Positions 16,922 to 26,654 of a stretch of 64,000 nucleotides of DNA are shown one piece after another; the stretch's first letter is position 1; every line of letters starts with the position of its first letter. This stretch comes from Pseudomonas frederiksbergensis (lineage in GTDB: Bacteria > Pseudomonadota > Gammaproteobacteria > Pseudomonadales > Pseudomonadaceae). The notes under the pieces are model-generated. The model was given only the letters and a program-made list of their open reading frames with translations, was not told where the DNA came from and made no database searches. Where the stretch lies: positions 186,001 through 250,000 of the forward strand of contig NZ_MOBM01000019.1 of assembly GCF_003732275.1 (NCBI RefSeq), in the 5' to 3' direction. A program made the translations under genes and the position numbers.

Positions 16922-18712
16922 ATGAATGAGACCAATCCTGTCCTGCTGCTACGCGCACCGATCCCGACGCAGTCGCGCCTGTCTTTCTGCGAAGCCACGC
17001 CTCGCGACCTCAAGCGTTGGATCGCCAACCTGCCCAAAGCCAACATCGGTGAAACCGCTCGCCAGTTGTATCACGGCTTGAGCGAACTCAACCAACTGCT
17101 CACACCCAGCGACAATCGCCTGCAATTGCTCGAACTGCTGCGGCCCGAGGTGTATTACGTTTGCAAGCACCTGGAGCGGCATTTCCTGCATCAAGCCATT
17201 GTGCTCGACGAGCGCTCGCGCAAGATAGCCAACCTTTGTCAGGCGTTGCAGAGCCACTTGGCGATTGGCTACAAGCAAATCGTCATCCGCAACGCACCGC
17301 GCTTCAGCAAGGACCGAGCACCGCTGCTGACCCAGGCATTGCAACGGGCAATCCATTGCCTGAACGGTGCGTTGATCCGCGCCACTGAACTCTATTGTCC
17401 GGCGCCCGAAAATCTGTGGCTCGAGTTACATCAGCTGTACCGGATTGGCTGTCAGTTCCAACTGCAACATCTGAGCGTGCGCGATGAACTGGCCAGCCAG
17501 ACGCAAAACCTGAGCATCGAGCAAACCTACGTCGTCGCCCTCCTGTTGGGTGCTTCACGCTGCAATCAACTGCGCCAGAACCAGATCGCCCGGCTCGCCG
17601 AGGTGCTCGAACCCTGGAGCCAGTGGATCAAGCTGCAACCGGCCAAACCGGACAACGGGCTGTTTGCCATCGCCCCGGATCTCGACACCGGGCCGCGTTA
17701 CCGCTCCAAATTCCTCGCCGAACAACAGGAGCGCTTGCTGGGGATTGACCCGCAACCTCTGGTCGCGGCCATCGAAATCCATCTGCAACAGCCGGCTGAC
17801 AAGGTATCGCCGTTGCCCGTTCCGACGGGGCTGAATCTGGACACGCTGCAACACCTGCATGCCGCCTGGGGCCAGGCCGCAGAGCGCAGCTTCCAGCGCA
17901 CTGTCGGCCACGGCACATTGACCCTGTGCGTGGGCATGAGCGCATTGCACTTTTATCTCGGCGGGCAACGCTCGTTCAACGACATCCTGAAGAAACGCGG
18001 CGCCCGTCCCGCGCAGTTCTCGGCCACCGACCCGACAGCTCGCGCCAAAGACCAATGGAACCAGGCCTTCGACGCCGCACCTCATGGCACCGCAGATACG
18101 CTGCTGCCATACGAGGAGATCGAATACCCGCACCTTCAAAACGATGACAGCCACGAGGCATCCGACCGCCAGCAGCACTTCCCGACCTATGTGCTGGCGG
18201 TGATCAATCACAGCCCTGGCGGCTATTGCCTGGCCTGGCCCGGCGCGGTGCCCGCCGAGCTACAGGCTGGCGAAATGGTCGGTATCGAGGATACTGCCGG
18301 TCAAGGCTGGAGCATTGCAGTGGTGCGCTGGATCCGCCAGGTGCGGGGCGGCGGCACGCAGATGGGTATCGAGCAAGTCGCACCTTGCGCCGAACCCTGC
18401 GGCCTGCAACTGATGCGCTCCGGCGACGAGCACAGCCAGTACTTGCGCGGGCTGTTACTGCCCGCCATCAGCGCCATCGACCTGCCGGCCACCCTGCTCA
18501 CACCGCGCCTGCCGTTCCAGGAAGGCAACAAGGTGCTGATCAATATCAACGGCGAGGAACACCCGGCCGGGCTGGAGCGTCGGGTGGCGAGCACCAACAG
18601 CTTTAATCAGTTTGCCTACCGTTCACTTGAGACAGCCAGAAACGAAAACGCCGCGAGGAGCGGCGTGGTCGGGGCAGTGGAAGAGTTTGATTCGTTGTGG
18701 AAGTCGCTTTGA
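16922..18712 (+). CDS. Conserved PilZ-like protein of unknown function
   Basis: This 596 aa soluble protein has no signal peptide or membrane segment. The N-terminal 400 residues are largely helical, with no motif I can name. Residues about 420-490 resemble a PilZ-like barrel: YVLAVINHSPGGYCLAW, then GEMVGIED, then WSIAVVRWIRQV. The canonical RxxxR and D/NxSxxG pair that binds cyclic di-GMP is only partly present (NHSPGG). The same position in P. aeruginosa holds a conserved protein directly before fimX, but no fimX follows here; serB is next and convergent. Confidence 0.7.
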   Translation: MNETNPVLLLRAPIPTQSRLSFCEATPRDLKRWIANLPKANIGETARQLYHGLSELNQLLTPSDNRLQLLELLRPEVYYVCKHLERHFLHQAIVLDERSRKIANLCQALQSHLAIGYKQIVIRNAPRFSKDRAPLLTQALQRAIHCLNGALIRATELYCPAPENLWLELHQLYRIGCQFQLQHLSVRDELASQTQNLSIEQTYVVALLLGASRCNQLRQNQIARLAEVLEPWSQWIKLQPAKPDNGLFAIAPDLDTGPRYRSKFLAEQQERLLGIDPQPLVAAIEIHLQQPADKVSPLPVPTGLNLDTLQHLHAAWGQAAERSFQRTVGHGTLTLCVGMSALHFYLGGQRSFNDILKKRGARPAQFSATDPTARAKDQWNQAFDAAPHGTADTLLPYEEIEYPHLQNDDSHEASDRQQHFPTYVLAVINHSPGGYCLAWPGAVPAELQAGEMVGIEDTAGQGWSIAVVRWIRQVRGGGTQMGIEQVAPCAEPCGLQLMRSGDEHSQYLRGLLLPAISAIDLPATLLTPRLPFQEGNKVLININGEEHPAGLERRVASTNSFNQFAYRSLETARNENAARSGVVGAVEEFDSLWKSL

Positions 18713-18738
18713 GGACGAACCGAGAGACCGCGGCGCCA

Positions 18739-18817
18739 CCATCGCGAGCAGGCTCGCTCCCACATCTGATCTCTGTTTGACGCAGATCCAGTGTGGGAGC
18801 GAGCCTGCTCGCGATGG
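18739..18817. repeat. REPIN, family CCATCGCGAGCAGGCTCGCTCCCACA
   Basis: The left arm ATCGCGAGCAGGCTCGCTCCCACA and its inverted copy at the right (TGTGGGAGCGAGCCTGCTCGCGAT in two parts) lie between convergent genes. The same family occurs at 33654. Confidence 0.9.
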
Positions 18818-18840
18818 GGCCAGCCCAGACTGTCGAAAAC

Positions 18841-20055
18841 TCAGAGCTGCCCGTCGCGATCCCGGAAACCCAGCAGATACAGCACGCCATCCAGCCCAAG
18901 GGTGGAAATTGCCTGCTTCGCCGATTGCTTGACCAGCGGCTTGGCGCGGAACGCCACGCCCAGTCCGGCAATCGCCAACATCGGCAGGTCGTTGGCACCA
19001 TCACCGACGGCAATCGTCTGCTCCAGACGCAAACCTTCCTTATGCGCCAGCTCACGCAGCAGATCCGCCTTGCGTTGCGCATCGACAATCGGCTCGACCG
19101 CCACGCCAGTCACCTTACCGTCGACCACTTCCAGTTCGTTGGCGAACACGTAGTCGATGCCCAGCTTGGCCTGCAATTGCTTGGCGAAGTAGGTGAAGCC
19201 GCCTGACAGAATCGCCGTCTTGTAGCCCAGACGCTTGAGTTCGGCGAACAGGGTTTCGGCGCCTTCGGTCAGGCGCAGCGAGGCGCCGATGGAGTCCAGC
19301 ACGCTCACGTCCAGACCTTGCAGCAAGGCCAGGCGCTCTTTGAAGCTGGCGCGGAAGTCCAGCTCGCCGGCCATCGCCCGCTCGGTAATCGCAGAAACCT
19401 GGTCGCCCACACCGGCGGCCTTGGCCAGTTCATCGATGACTTCGGCCTCGATCAGCGTCGAGTCCATGTCGAACACCGCCAGACGGCGGTTACGGCGGAA
19501 CAGCGAATCTTCCTGGAAGGCGATGTCGACGTTCAATTCTTGAGCGACGCTGAGGAATTCGGCCCGCAGCGCTTGCGGATCCGCCGCCTCGCCGCGCACG
19601 GAAAACTCGATGCAGCCCTTGCCCTTGTCGGCCGGGGTGTCCAGCGGCATGCGCCCGGACAGGCGATCGATATGGTCGATGTTCAGCCCATATTTGGCGG
19701 TGATCGAACTCACGCGCTGCAATTGCTCGGCGGTCACTTTGCGGGTCAACAGGGTGACAATGTGGCGTTTCTTGCCCTGATTACCGACCCACAGTTGGTA
19801 ATCCTCTTCGGACACCGGCGTGAAACGCACCTGTTGCTCAAGCTCATAGCCTTTGAACAGGATGTCCTTGAGCACCGAGTTACCTTGTTCGGTATCGGGA
19901 ATTTCAACCAGGATGCCAAACGACAGGGTGTCGTGGATCACCGCCTGACCGATGTCGAGAATGTTCACACCACCCTGGGCCAGAACGCCGGTAATGGCCG
20001 CAGTCAGACCCGGACGGTCGACTCCCGTGATGTTTATCAGGACGATTTCGCGCAA
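18841..20055 (-). CDS. serB: Phosphoserine phosphatase SerB with N-terminal ACT domains
   Basis: SerB removes phosphate from O-phosphoserine, the last step of serine synthesis. The N-terminal half (about residues 1-170) carries two ACT-like domains, beginning REIVLINITGVDRPGLTAAI. The C-terminal HAD domain has the nucleophile motif FDMDSTLIEAEVIDELAKA, the ILSGGFTYFAKQL motif II region, and VGDGANDLPML. The 404 aa length matches the ACT-fused Pseudomonas form. Confidence 0.96.
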   Translation of the reverse strand: MREIVLINITGVDRPGLTAAITGVLAQGGVNILDIGQAVIHDTLSFGILVEIPDTEQGNSVLKDILFKGYELEQQVRFTPVSEEDYQLWVGNQGKKRHIVTLLTRKVTAEQLQRVSSITAKYGLNIDHIDRLSGRMPLDTPADKGKGCIEFSVRGEAADPQALRAEFLSVAQELNVDIAFQEDSLFRRNRRLAVFDMDSTLIEAEVIDELAKAAGVGDQVSAITERAMAGELDFRASFKERLALLQGLDVSVLDSIGASLRLTEGAETLFAELKRLGYKTAILSGGFTYFAKQLQAKLGIDYVFANELEVVDGKVTGVAVEPIVDAQRKADLLRELAHKEGLRLEQTIAVGDGANDLPMLAIAGLGVAFRAKPLVKQSAKQAISTLGLDGVLYLLGFRDRDGQL

Positions 20056-20126
20056 GGCGCACCCCCGCAGGTGGAAAAAAACCGCATTCTACCCATTTTC
20101 AGTGACCATCGGGCACCGCGAGCGCT

Positions 20127-20154
20127 TTGACGGTCTAGGGCCTGTCGCTATACT
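20127..20154 (+). promoter_or_regulatory. Sigma70-like promoter of the HAMP membrane protein gene
   Basis: TTGACG (20127-20132) and TATACT (20149-20154) are 16 bases apart, 36 bases before the GTG start at 20190. Both hexamers match consensus at 5/6. Confidence 0.6.
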
Positions 20155-20189
20155 GCGCGTCAACTTCACGGACAAAGAGCCGAGCTCAA

Positions 20190-21725
20190 GTGAACCGGCC
20201 CACGCCAGTAAAAACCGATAACTTCTTTCTGCTGATCTTCCGCGCACTGCGTCATCGCCGTGTACCGATCGCATTGCGCATTGCCAGCCATAACGTGATC
20301 CTGGTCGCTCTGGCCCTGGTGATCTATGCCTGTGTGATGGGTTTGCAGTTCAAGCAGGCCATGCACGAGCAGGCGGATGCCCTGGGCGAAAGCCTGACTA
20401 CCCAGACCGCGACCTCGGCCACGGAACTGTTGGTGTCCAATGACATCCTCAGCCTGAACGTGCTGCTCAACAACCTGACCAAGAACAAACTGGTGGCCCA
20501 CGCCGCCATCTACAGCGTGGATAACCGCATCCTCGCCGAAGCCGGTCAGCGTCCCAAGCATAGCCTGCTGGGCGAAGCCGAAGGCATGTACCAGAGCAAA
20601 ATCACTTTCCAGGACGTGACCGCCGGGCAACTGCGTATCAGCCTGGACATGGATCAGTTCCAGCAGCCGATGACCATCAGCCTGCAAAGCATGGGCATTC
20701 TGAGCGCCATTCTGCTGGCGCTGTCCCTGGCCTTGAGTCTGCGTCTGGGCCGGCATATTTCTACGCCATTGCTGCAATTGCGAGTGTGGTTGCGCAATAT
20801 CGACGAATACACCCCGGCCACCGAGCGCCAGGATGAGATCGGCGACCTCGCTCGTCAGCTGCACGCCAATTTCGCACCGGAGCCGGCCGAGCCGGAACCT
20901 GCGCCGGAGCCAGAATATGACGACAGCGATTACGAAGACGCTGACGACAATGAGCCGACCTTCGAAGTACGCAACCTGCGCGATCCAGGTTTCGACGAAA
21001 CCAAGCCTGTAGCCGGCCTCAAGCCTGCGCCACGGCGTATTGTCAGCACCGTCGAAGACGATGAGGACGACGAAGATCCGTTTGCCGATCTGCGTGATGA
21101 TTCGGCAGACAGCGCGCCGAAACCAGTCGTAAAGCCGCAGGCATCGAACCTGCCGCAGCACAGCGCCGTACTGGCCGTGCAATTGGGCGCGCAAGATCAG
21201 CTGCGCCGCCTGCCCCGCGCACGCCTGGAAGAGCTGCTGAAACGCTATCGCGACTGCCTCGATCAGGCCGCATCGCTTTACCAGAGCGAACTGCACACCC
21301 TGAACGATGGCAGCACGCTGATGCTGTTCCACACCGAAGACAGCGGCGACGACTACCTGACAAACGCCATCTGCTGCGGTGAGTTACTGCGCGCCCTGGG
21401 TCATCAGTTGCAGATCGAAGTCGCCGACAGCGGCATCACTCTGCAATTGCAACTAGGCCTGACGCTGGGTGACGAGTTGTTCGGCTTGAGCCAAATTGAT
21501 CTGCTGCTGACCGAAACAGCTCAGGATGCACTGGCCCTGTCGCAACACAGCCGCAACCTGCTGCTGGTGGAGCGCAAGATCAGCGACGACGCGCTGATTC
21601 GCCAGCGTGCGCGAATCCGGCCTATCGCAAGCCCTGAAGGTGCGTGCTGCGTAGAGCGCTTGATGGAGCCTTATCCGTCGATGCTGGAACGGCAACTGGC
21701 GCGGATGCACGAACGCCGGGCGTAA
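20190..21725 (+). CDS. HAMP-type inner membrane protein with acidic linker
   Basis: This 511 aa protein has a first transmembrane helix at about residues 30-52 (NVILVALALVIYACVMGL), a periplasmic sensor-like segment of about 115 residues, and a second helix at about 168-188 (MGILSAILLALSLALSLRLG). It is followed by a HAMP-like region (HISTPLLQLRVWLRNIDEY). A very acidic, Pro-rich linker spans about residues 225-310. The cytoplasmic C-terminal domain has no kinase, cyclase or HD motif I can see. The start is a GTG. It is divergent from serB, a pairing also found in P. aeruginosa. The function is unknown; a membrane signalling role is inference. Confidence 0.75.
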   Translation: MNRPTPVKTDNFFLLIFRALRHRRVPIALRIASHNVILVALALVIYACVMGLQFKQAMHEQADALGESLTTQTATSATELLVSNDILSLNVLLNNLTKNKLVAHAAIYSVDNRILAEAGQRPKHSLLGEAEGMYQSKITFQDVTAGQLRISLDMDQFQQPMTISLQSMGILSAILLALSLALSLRLGRHISTPLLQLRVWLRNIDEYTPATERQDEIGDLARQLHANFAPEPAEPEPAPEPEYDDSDYEDADDNEPTFEVRNLRDPGFDETKPVAGLKPAPRRIVSTVEDDEDDEDPFADLRDDSADSAPKPVVKPQASNLPQHSAVLAVQLGAQDQLRRLPRARLEELLKRYRDCLDQAASLYQSELHTLNDGSTLMLFHTEDSGDDYLTNAICCGELLRALGHQLQIEVADSGITLQLQLGLTLGDELFGLSQIDLLLTETAQDALALSQHSRNLLLVERKISDDALIRQRARIRPIASPEGACCVERLMEPYPSMLERQLARMHERRA

Positions 21726-21746
21726 ACGTTGGCCCCCGCTGTAAAG

Positions 21747-21781
21747 AAGCCCGCAGACGAGTGATCGTCCGCGGGCTTTTT
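21747..21781 (+). terminator. Rho-independent terminator
   Basis: AGCCCGC pairs with GCGGGCT, with the inner stem GACGA/TCGTC, followed by a five-base T-run. It lies 22 bases after the stop of the HAMP protein gene. Confidence 0.85.
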
Positions 21782-21793
21782 GTTGCCTGTCCC

Positions 21794-21897
21794 GGCCTCT
21801 TCGCGAGCAAGCCCGCTCCCACATTTATCTCGGCTGTCCACAAACGGTGTGCTCACTGAAGATCCACTGTGGGAGCGGGCTTGCTCGCGAAGAGGCC
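21794..21897. repeat. REPIN, family GGCCTCTTCGCGAGCAAGCCCGCTCCCACA
   Basis: Two long inverted arms, GGCCTCTTCGCGAGCAAGCC... and its complement ending TTGCTCGCGAAGAGGCC, lie about 45 bases apart. The element sits between two terminators and two convergent genes. The same family occurs at 57033, with a singlet at 29336. Confidence 0.9.
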
Positions 21898-21933
21898 ATC
21901 AGAAGCACTGAAGATTTCATTCCGTAGAAACAA

Positions 21934-21960
21934 CAAAGCCCGCATCAATGGCGGGCTTTG
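21934..21960 (-). terminator. Terminator of the PqiC-like gene (bidirectional stem)
   Basis: CAAAGCCCGC and GCGGGCTTTG form a perfect 10 bp stem with a 7-base loop. On the minus strand it is followed by a T-rich tract. It lies 19 bases beyond the PqiC-like stop. Confidence 0.8.
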
Positions 21961-21978
21961 CTTTGGATCAATCCAGGC

Positions 21979-22692
21979 TTAGAACCTGAACACTTCCATA
22001 TCCGTGCGAATCGGCGAAGCCATCGGGATCTTCGGTTGCTTCTCCGGCTCTGCTGCCGGTGCCACAGGCTTGGCAGCCTGTTTGCGAGGCGCTTCGGCGA
22101 TCGGCGGCTGGTTGGCCAGCGGCTTGAGCGCTGTCGACAGCTGCTCGGCCAGACGTTGCAGCAACACACCCTGAGCCTGAACCTGAGCGGCAGTCCCGCC
22201 AGCGTGCTGCTCCTGCAGATGAATGATGCGGTTATCGCGCACCTGACCACGACGGTCGATCAGACGCCATTGCGCATCAAGGACTGCCGGTTGCGATGCA
22301 CCCGAGTCCAGACGCGTGATCGTCAGCAAAACCTGAACATCCGGCGTGAAGCCCAGTGTTGCCGGTGCCAGGACAACGCGTTGGCTGTCCAGATGACCGG
22401 CGACCTGACGCAGCAACAGCTGATCGATGTCCGACGACAGGCTGCCTGCCCAACGACCATCAGCCGAAGCTTGCAGGCTGCCATCGGGCTGACGCTGCAA
22501 CAAGGTTTCGCGTTGCAGGTAGTCGGCAACCGTTACCGGGCCAAGCAATACCGCCATGCCAGCGCTTTGCGCAGGCTGAGCCGGACTTCCGCTGTCCAGC
22601 TGATACAGCGACACCGGTTGGTGAACGCTGCAACCCGCCAGGCCAAGTACGCCGGCGAGCATCAAAATAAAAGGAAGGCGCAGAGCAGTCAT
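21979..22692 (-). CDS. PqiC/YmbA-family lipoprotein (ABC-type transport auxiliary)
   Basis: This is a 237 aa predicted outer membrane lipoprotein: signal peptide with lipobox VLGLAGC at residues 15-21, then the family start HQPVSLYQLDSG. The fold region VLLGPVTVADYLQRETLL fits the DUF330/PqiC auxiliary family, whose members work with MCE-type lipid transporters. The tail of about 50 residues is Pro/Ala/Lys-rich. No pqiA or pqiB partner is near, so its transporter is elsewhere or it acts alone. It follows parC with a 176 bp gap. Confidence 0.8.
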   Translation of the reverse strand: MTALRLPFILMLAGVLGLAGCSVHQPVSLYQLDSGSPAQPAQSAGMAVLLGPVTVADYLQRETLLQRQPDGSLQASADGRWAGSLSSDIDQLLLRQVAGHLDSQRVVLAPATLGFTPDVQVLLTITRLDSGASQPAVLDAQWRLIDRRGQVRDNRIIHLQEQHAGGTAAQVQAQGVLLQRLAEQLSTALKPLANQPPIAEAPRKQAAKPVAPAAEPEKQPKIPMASPIRTDMEVFRF

Positions 22693-22827
22693 CGTCCCAT
22701 CCAGGTGGCTGCCACAAGGCTAACCACAGTGAAAATACTCAAAAAATATGAAGAACACTCGGCTACGCCGGCGCTTGAAAGGCCATATCATCCGTGAATA
22801 TGCGTTCCGACTCCAGCGGCAAAGCGT

Positions 22828-22853
22828 CGATCTACGCGTTAAATCGTAGATCG
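22828..22853. repeat. Perfect hairpin between parC and the PqiC-like gene
   Basis: CGATCTACG and CGTAGATCG form a 9 bp perfect stem around an 8-base loop, 15 bases beyond the parC stop. There is no T-run on either strand, so it may be a transcript end, an operator or a leader structure. Confidence 0.5.
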
Positions 22854-22868
22854 AGCGCTCTAGGACGC

Positions 22869-25136
22869 CTAATTGAGGTTTTCGACGAACAGCGCATCAA
22901 CCCTCTGAAAGCCACGTGGCAGTTTGTTACCGCGACGCCCACGCTCACCTTTGTAGTGTTCGAGGTCGTCCGCCTTCAGCGACAAGGTACGTTTTCCGGC
23001 CTGTAGCACCAAAGTGGCACCCTCCGGCAAAACGGCAATGTCCGTGACATATTCTTCGCGACTGGCAACACGTTCGCCGGAAATCCCGATGATCTTATTC
23101 CCTTTACCTTTACCTAATTGTGGCAGATCGCTGATTTTGAAAATCAGCAGGCGACCTTCGGTGGTCACCGAGGCCAGCCAGTTCTGCTCACGATCGGCTA
23201 CCGGACGCGGCAGAATCACTTTGGCGTTGTTCGGCAAACTCAACAGGGCCTTGCCCGCCTTGTTCTTGGCTTGCAGGTCTTCACCCTTGACCACGAACCC
23301 GTAACCGGCGTCAGACGCGATCACGTACAGCGAATCGTCTTCCGGCATCAGCACGCATTCAAAGCTCGCCCCTGGCGGCGGCGTCAGACGGCCGGTCAGT
23401 GGTTCGCCCTGGCCACGGGCCGATGGCAGCGTGTGTGCAGCCACCGAATAGCTGCGACCAGTGGAGTCGATAAACACTGCAAACTGGTTGGAGCGACCGG
23501 GCGCCAAGGCCTTGAAACCATCCCCGGCCTTGTAGGAAAGCCCGGTGGCGTCGATTTCGTGCCCCTTGGCAGAGCGAACCCAACCTTTTTCCGACAGAAC
23601 TACGGTCACTTTCTCGTTCGGCAGCAGATCGTGCTCGGTCAAGGCCTTGGCTTCTGCACGCTCGACGATTGGCGAGCGACGGTCGTCGCCGTAAGTTTCG
23701 GCGTCCTTGATCAGCTCGGTGCGTACCAGCTTTTTCAGCTTGGCTTCGCTGCCCAGCAGGGCTTGCAGCTTGGCCTGTTCCTTGAGCAGTTCATCCTGCT
23801 CGGCGCGCAGCTTCATTTCTTCCAGTCGCGCCAACTGACGCAAACGGGTGTCGAGGATGTAATCGGCCTGGATTTCGCTCAGGGCGAAACGCTCGATCAG
23901 TGCGGCTTTCGGGTGTTCCTCGGTACGGATGATGTGAATCACTTCATCCAGATTGAGGTAAGCGATCAACAAACCATCCAACAGGTGCAGGCGACGCTCA
24001 ACCTTGTCCAGGCGGAATTGCAGACGACGACGCACGGTCTGCACCCGGAACTCCAGCCACTCGACCAGCAAGGCCCGCAGGTTTTTCAACTGCGGCTTGC
24101 CATCCAGACCGATGATGTTGATGTTGACCCGGTAGCTCGACTCCAGCTCGGTGCTGGCGAACAGGTGCTGCATCAGCGCGTCGTGATCGAAGTTTTTGCG
24201 CGCACCGGGAATGATCACGATGCGGCATGGGTTTTCGTGGTCGGACTCGTCGCGCAGGTCAGCGATCTGCGGAGCCTTGGAGGGCTTGGCCTGCATCATG
24301 CCCGCGATCTGTTCCAGCACCTTGGCACCGGACACCTGGTGCGGCAGCGCGGTGACGATGATGTCGCCGTCTTCAATGTGGTACACGGCGCGCATGCGCA
24401 CCGAGCCCTTACCGGTTTCGTAGATTTTCAGCAGGTCGGCGCGCGGCGTGATGATTTCCGCTTCGGTCGGGTAATCCGGGCCCTGGATGTGTTCGCAGAG
24501 CTGCTCGACCGTGGCTTTCGGCTCATCCAGCAAGCGCACGCAAGCGGTCGCGACTTCGCGCAGGTTATGCGGCGGTACGTCGGTGGCCATGCCCACGGCG
24601 ATACCGGTGGTGCCGTTGAGCAGGATGTTCGGCAAACGGGCCGGCAACACCAAAGGTTCTTCCAGCGTGCCGTCGAAGTTCGGGCCCCAGTCCGCGGTGC
24701 CCTGGCCCAGTTCGCTGAGCAGCACTTCGGAATAACGCGACAGCCGCGCTTCGGTGTAACGCATGGCGGCGAAGGACTTCGGATCGTCCGGCGCACCCCA
24801 GTTACCCTGGCCGTCGACCAGCGTGTAGCGGTAGCTGAACGGCTGGGCCATCAGGACCATGGCTTCGTAGCACGCCGAGTCGCCGTGCGGGTGGAACTTA
24901 CCGAGCACGTCACCGACGGTACGCGCCGACTTCTTGTGCTTGGAATCGGCGTCCAGCCCCAACTCGCTCATCGCATAGATGATGCGCCGCTGTACCGGTT
25001 TCAGGCCGTCGCCGATATGCGGCAAGGCACGGTCCATGATCACGTACATGGAGTAGTTGAGGTAGGCATTTTCGGTGAAGTCAGCCAGTGACCGGCGCTC
25101 TACACCGTCCAGGCTGAGATCAAGGGAGTCGCTCAT
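22869..25136 (-). CDS. parC: DNA topoisomerase IV subunit A
   Basis: ParC is the DNA cleavage subunit of topoisomerase IV, which decatenates daughter chromosomes. The catalytic Tyr lies in [19 protein letters not shown], and the quinolone-determining stretch [13 protein letters not shown] precedes it with the usual Ser residue region. A beta-pinwheel C-terminal domain follows. The ATG at 25136 ([17 protein letters not shown]) gives 755 aa, the usual size, and is preferred over an upstream start at 25199. The retropepsin-like gene ends 10 bases before it. Confidence 0.97.
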   Translation of the reverse strand: MSDSLDLSLDGVERRSLADFTENAYLNYSMYVIMDRALPHIGDGLKPVQRRIIYAMSELGLDADSKHKKSARTVGDVLGKFHPHGDSACYEAMVLMAQPFSYRYTLVDGQGNWGAPDDPKSFAAMRYTEARLSRYSEVLLSELGQGTADWGPNFDGTLEEPLVLPARLPNILLNGTTGIAVGMATDVPPHNLREVATACVRLLDEPKATVEQLCEHIQGPDYPTEAEIITPRADLLKIYETGKGSVRMRAVYHIEDGDIIVTALPHQVSGAKVLEQIAGMMQAKPSKAPQIADLRDESDHENPCRIVIIPGARKNFDHDALMQHLFASTELESSYRVNINIIGLDGKPQLKNLRALLVEWLEFRVQTVRRRLQFRLDKVERRLHLLDGLLIAYLNLDEVIHIIRTEEHPKAALIERFALSEIQADYILDTRLRQLARLEEMKLRAEQDELLKEQAKLQALLGSEAKLKKLVRTELIKDAETYGDDRRSPIVERAEAKALTEHDLLPNEKVTVVLSEKGWVRSAKGHEIDATGLSYKAGDGFKALAPGRSNQFAVFIDSTGRSYSVAAHTLPSARGQGEPLTGRLTPPPGASFECVLMPEDDSLYVIASDAGYGFVVKGEDLQAKNKAGKALLSLPNNAKVILPRPVADREQNWLASVTTEGRLLIFKISDLPQLGKGKGNKIIGISGERVASREEYVTDIAVLPEGATLVLQAGKRTLSLKADDLEHYKGERGRRGNKLPRGFQRVDALFVENLN

Positions 25137-25146
25137 GCGGGCCTCA

Positions 25147-25668
25147 TCAGTTCGTTGTCTGGCGCAGCAGCATGGTGCCACCGCGCTGGGTAAATTCAAG
25201 TTTGTTCAGTGCGCTCATACCGAGCAGCACCTGATTGCCGTGCAAACCGGGCGCCACCAGCGCGCGGACATCACGCAGCACGATGTCGCCCAATTGCAGC
25301 CGGTCGAGGCGGGTTCGATAGCCCTCGCTCAAGCCATTGGCCGTGCTCAGGGTCACCCCAAAGCCTTTTTCCAGTTTCAGCCGCTCGGCCACTTCGGCCG
25401 GGATCGCCACATCGGTCGCGCCGGTATCGAGCATGAAATCCACGGGCTGGCCGTTAATCTGACCAGTGGCGATAAAATGCCCCTGGCTGTTGCTGATCAG
25501 CTTCACTTCGATAAAACCTTCGCCCTGCTCGGAGCTGACGACGGCGTTGGGATTTTGCTGACGCGCCTCCCACTGGCCGAAAAACCGCGTTGCCAGAAAC
25601 AGCGCGGCGCACCAGGCCAACACCATCAACACACGACCGACGCGTTTGCCCGGCGGTTGCTGACTCAT
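25147..25668 (-). CDS. Membrane-anchored retropepsin-like aspartic protease
   Basis: This 173 aa protein has one N-terminal membrane helix ([19 protein letters not shown]) and a periplasmic domain of clan AA. The catalytic motif is [13 protein letters not shown], with the later hydrophobic-hydrophobic-Gly pair in [10 protein letters not shown]. It is a one-domain (dimeric) retropepsin of the TIGR02281 type. The start overlaps the end of the upstream phytase-like gene by 4 bases. Its place between parE and parC is conserved in Pseudomonas, but its substrate is unknown. Confidence 0.85.
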   Translation of the reverse strand: MSQQPPGKRVGRVLMVLAWCAALFLATRFFGQWEARQQNPNAVVSSEQGEGFIEVKLISNSQGHFIATGQINGQPVDFMLDTGATDVAIPAEVAERLKLEKGFGVTLSTANGLSEGYRTRLDRLQLGDIVLRDVRALVAPGLHGNQVLLGMSALNKLEFTQRGGTMLLRQTTN

Positions 25669-26654
25669 GGCTTGGCACTCCAGCCACCTTCAGGCGCGGC
25701 AAAGCGCCAGACAATCGGGCGTTTCTCGCCGTCGGCGCGCGCACCATTATTGTTGTCGATACCGATCCAGGCACCGTCGGCGTCCACAATCAACGCTTCC
25801 GCCAGCCCAAAGGGCTGTGAATAACGACGGTTTTCCTGCAAGGCCTCGGCGGCAAACGACCAGCAGCGCTCAACCTTGGCCGTCACCGCATCGCGACGGC
25901 AAACCTGAAAGACATTGCGCTCAAGGGTAAACAGCTTGCCGTCGAACAATGACAGATCGGCAAAATCCCGGGAGCGTGCTCTGGCCTTGGGAAATTGCGC
26001 CGGTTGCATCTCCACCCCTGCTTCACTCAGCAGCACGCAACCACCCTTGCAGTCCCAGACCGTTTGCTGGCGCTTGATCAGCAGCAAACCTCGGCGCTCC
26101 CGTTCGGCGGCCAGCCACAGCGTGTCACCGGCCGGATTGATCGCCAGGCCTTCAAACAACGCATTGAAGTGCAGCAACATGCCGCTGGCCCGCGCTTCGC
26201 GCACCAGCATCGGCGAGATTTTCAGCCAGGACGCAGGCCCGATTGGCGGAACTTGCAGCACCGCGGCGTGCGCTTCGCTGACGATGTAGCGATTGCCAGC
26301 GCTGTCGCAGGTGATGCCTTCGAAATCCAGGTCCCCGCCCCGCACGAACGATGCCGCCCAGGTCCGCGAACGCAAGCCCCAGGGCAAGCCGCTGTCGGGC
26401 GCCAGGGGTACGTCGATGCGCACGGTTTCGGCTTGCCAGGTGTTGTTGCGGGTGTCGAGGCGATAGATTTGATCATCGTCACGATCCGAAACGGTCCACA
26501 GATCCTTGCCGCACTGGGCCAGCCCCGACAAATTGCCGCCGCGCATGCCTTCGACGGCATGCTCGGACAACAGGCGCAGCTCGGGTGCAGGCTCTGCGCA
26601 AATCGTTACCGAGGGCAGCAGCAACGCACACGCCAGGGCCCAGCCAAATCGCAT
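25665..26654 (-). CDS. Secreted phytase-like (esterase-like activity) beta-propeller protein
   Basis: This 329 aa protein has a signal peptide (residues 1-20, ending SVTICAEP). It shows the phytase-like PF13449 pattern: GGNLSGLAQCGKDLWTVSDR, GDLDFEGITCDSAGNRYIVSE, and FNALFEGLAINPAGDTLWLAAE. Family members are predicted beta-propellers of unclear substrate. The gene overlaps the parE stop by one base and the next gene by 4 bases, so it is co-transcribed with parE and the retropepsin-like gene. Confidence 0.8.
   Translation of the reverse strand: MRFGWALACALLLPSVTICAEPAPELRLLSEHAVEGMRGGNLSGLAQCGKDLWTVSDRDDDQIYRLDTRNNTWQAETVRIDVPLAPDSGLPWGLRSRTWAASFVRGGDLDFEGITCDSAGNRYIVSEAHAAVLQVPPIGPASWLKISPMLVREARASGMLLHFNALFEGLAINPAGDTLWLAAERERRGLLLIKRQQTVWDCKGGCVLLSEAGVEMQPAQFPKARARSRDFADLSLFDGKLFTLERNVFQVCRRDAVTAKVERCWSFAAEALQENRRYSQPFGLAEALIVDADGAWIGIDNNNGARADGEKRPIVWRFAAPEGGWSAKP

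Noticed and set aside
23118..25091. 657-codon open frame on the plus strand
   Set aside because: It lies fully antisense to parC, whose protein is unmistakable; long antisense frames are common in GC-rich genes. The translation has no recognisable domain.
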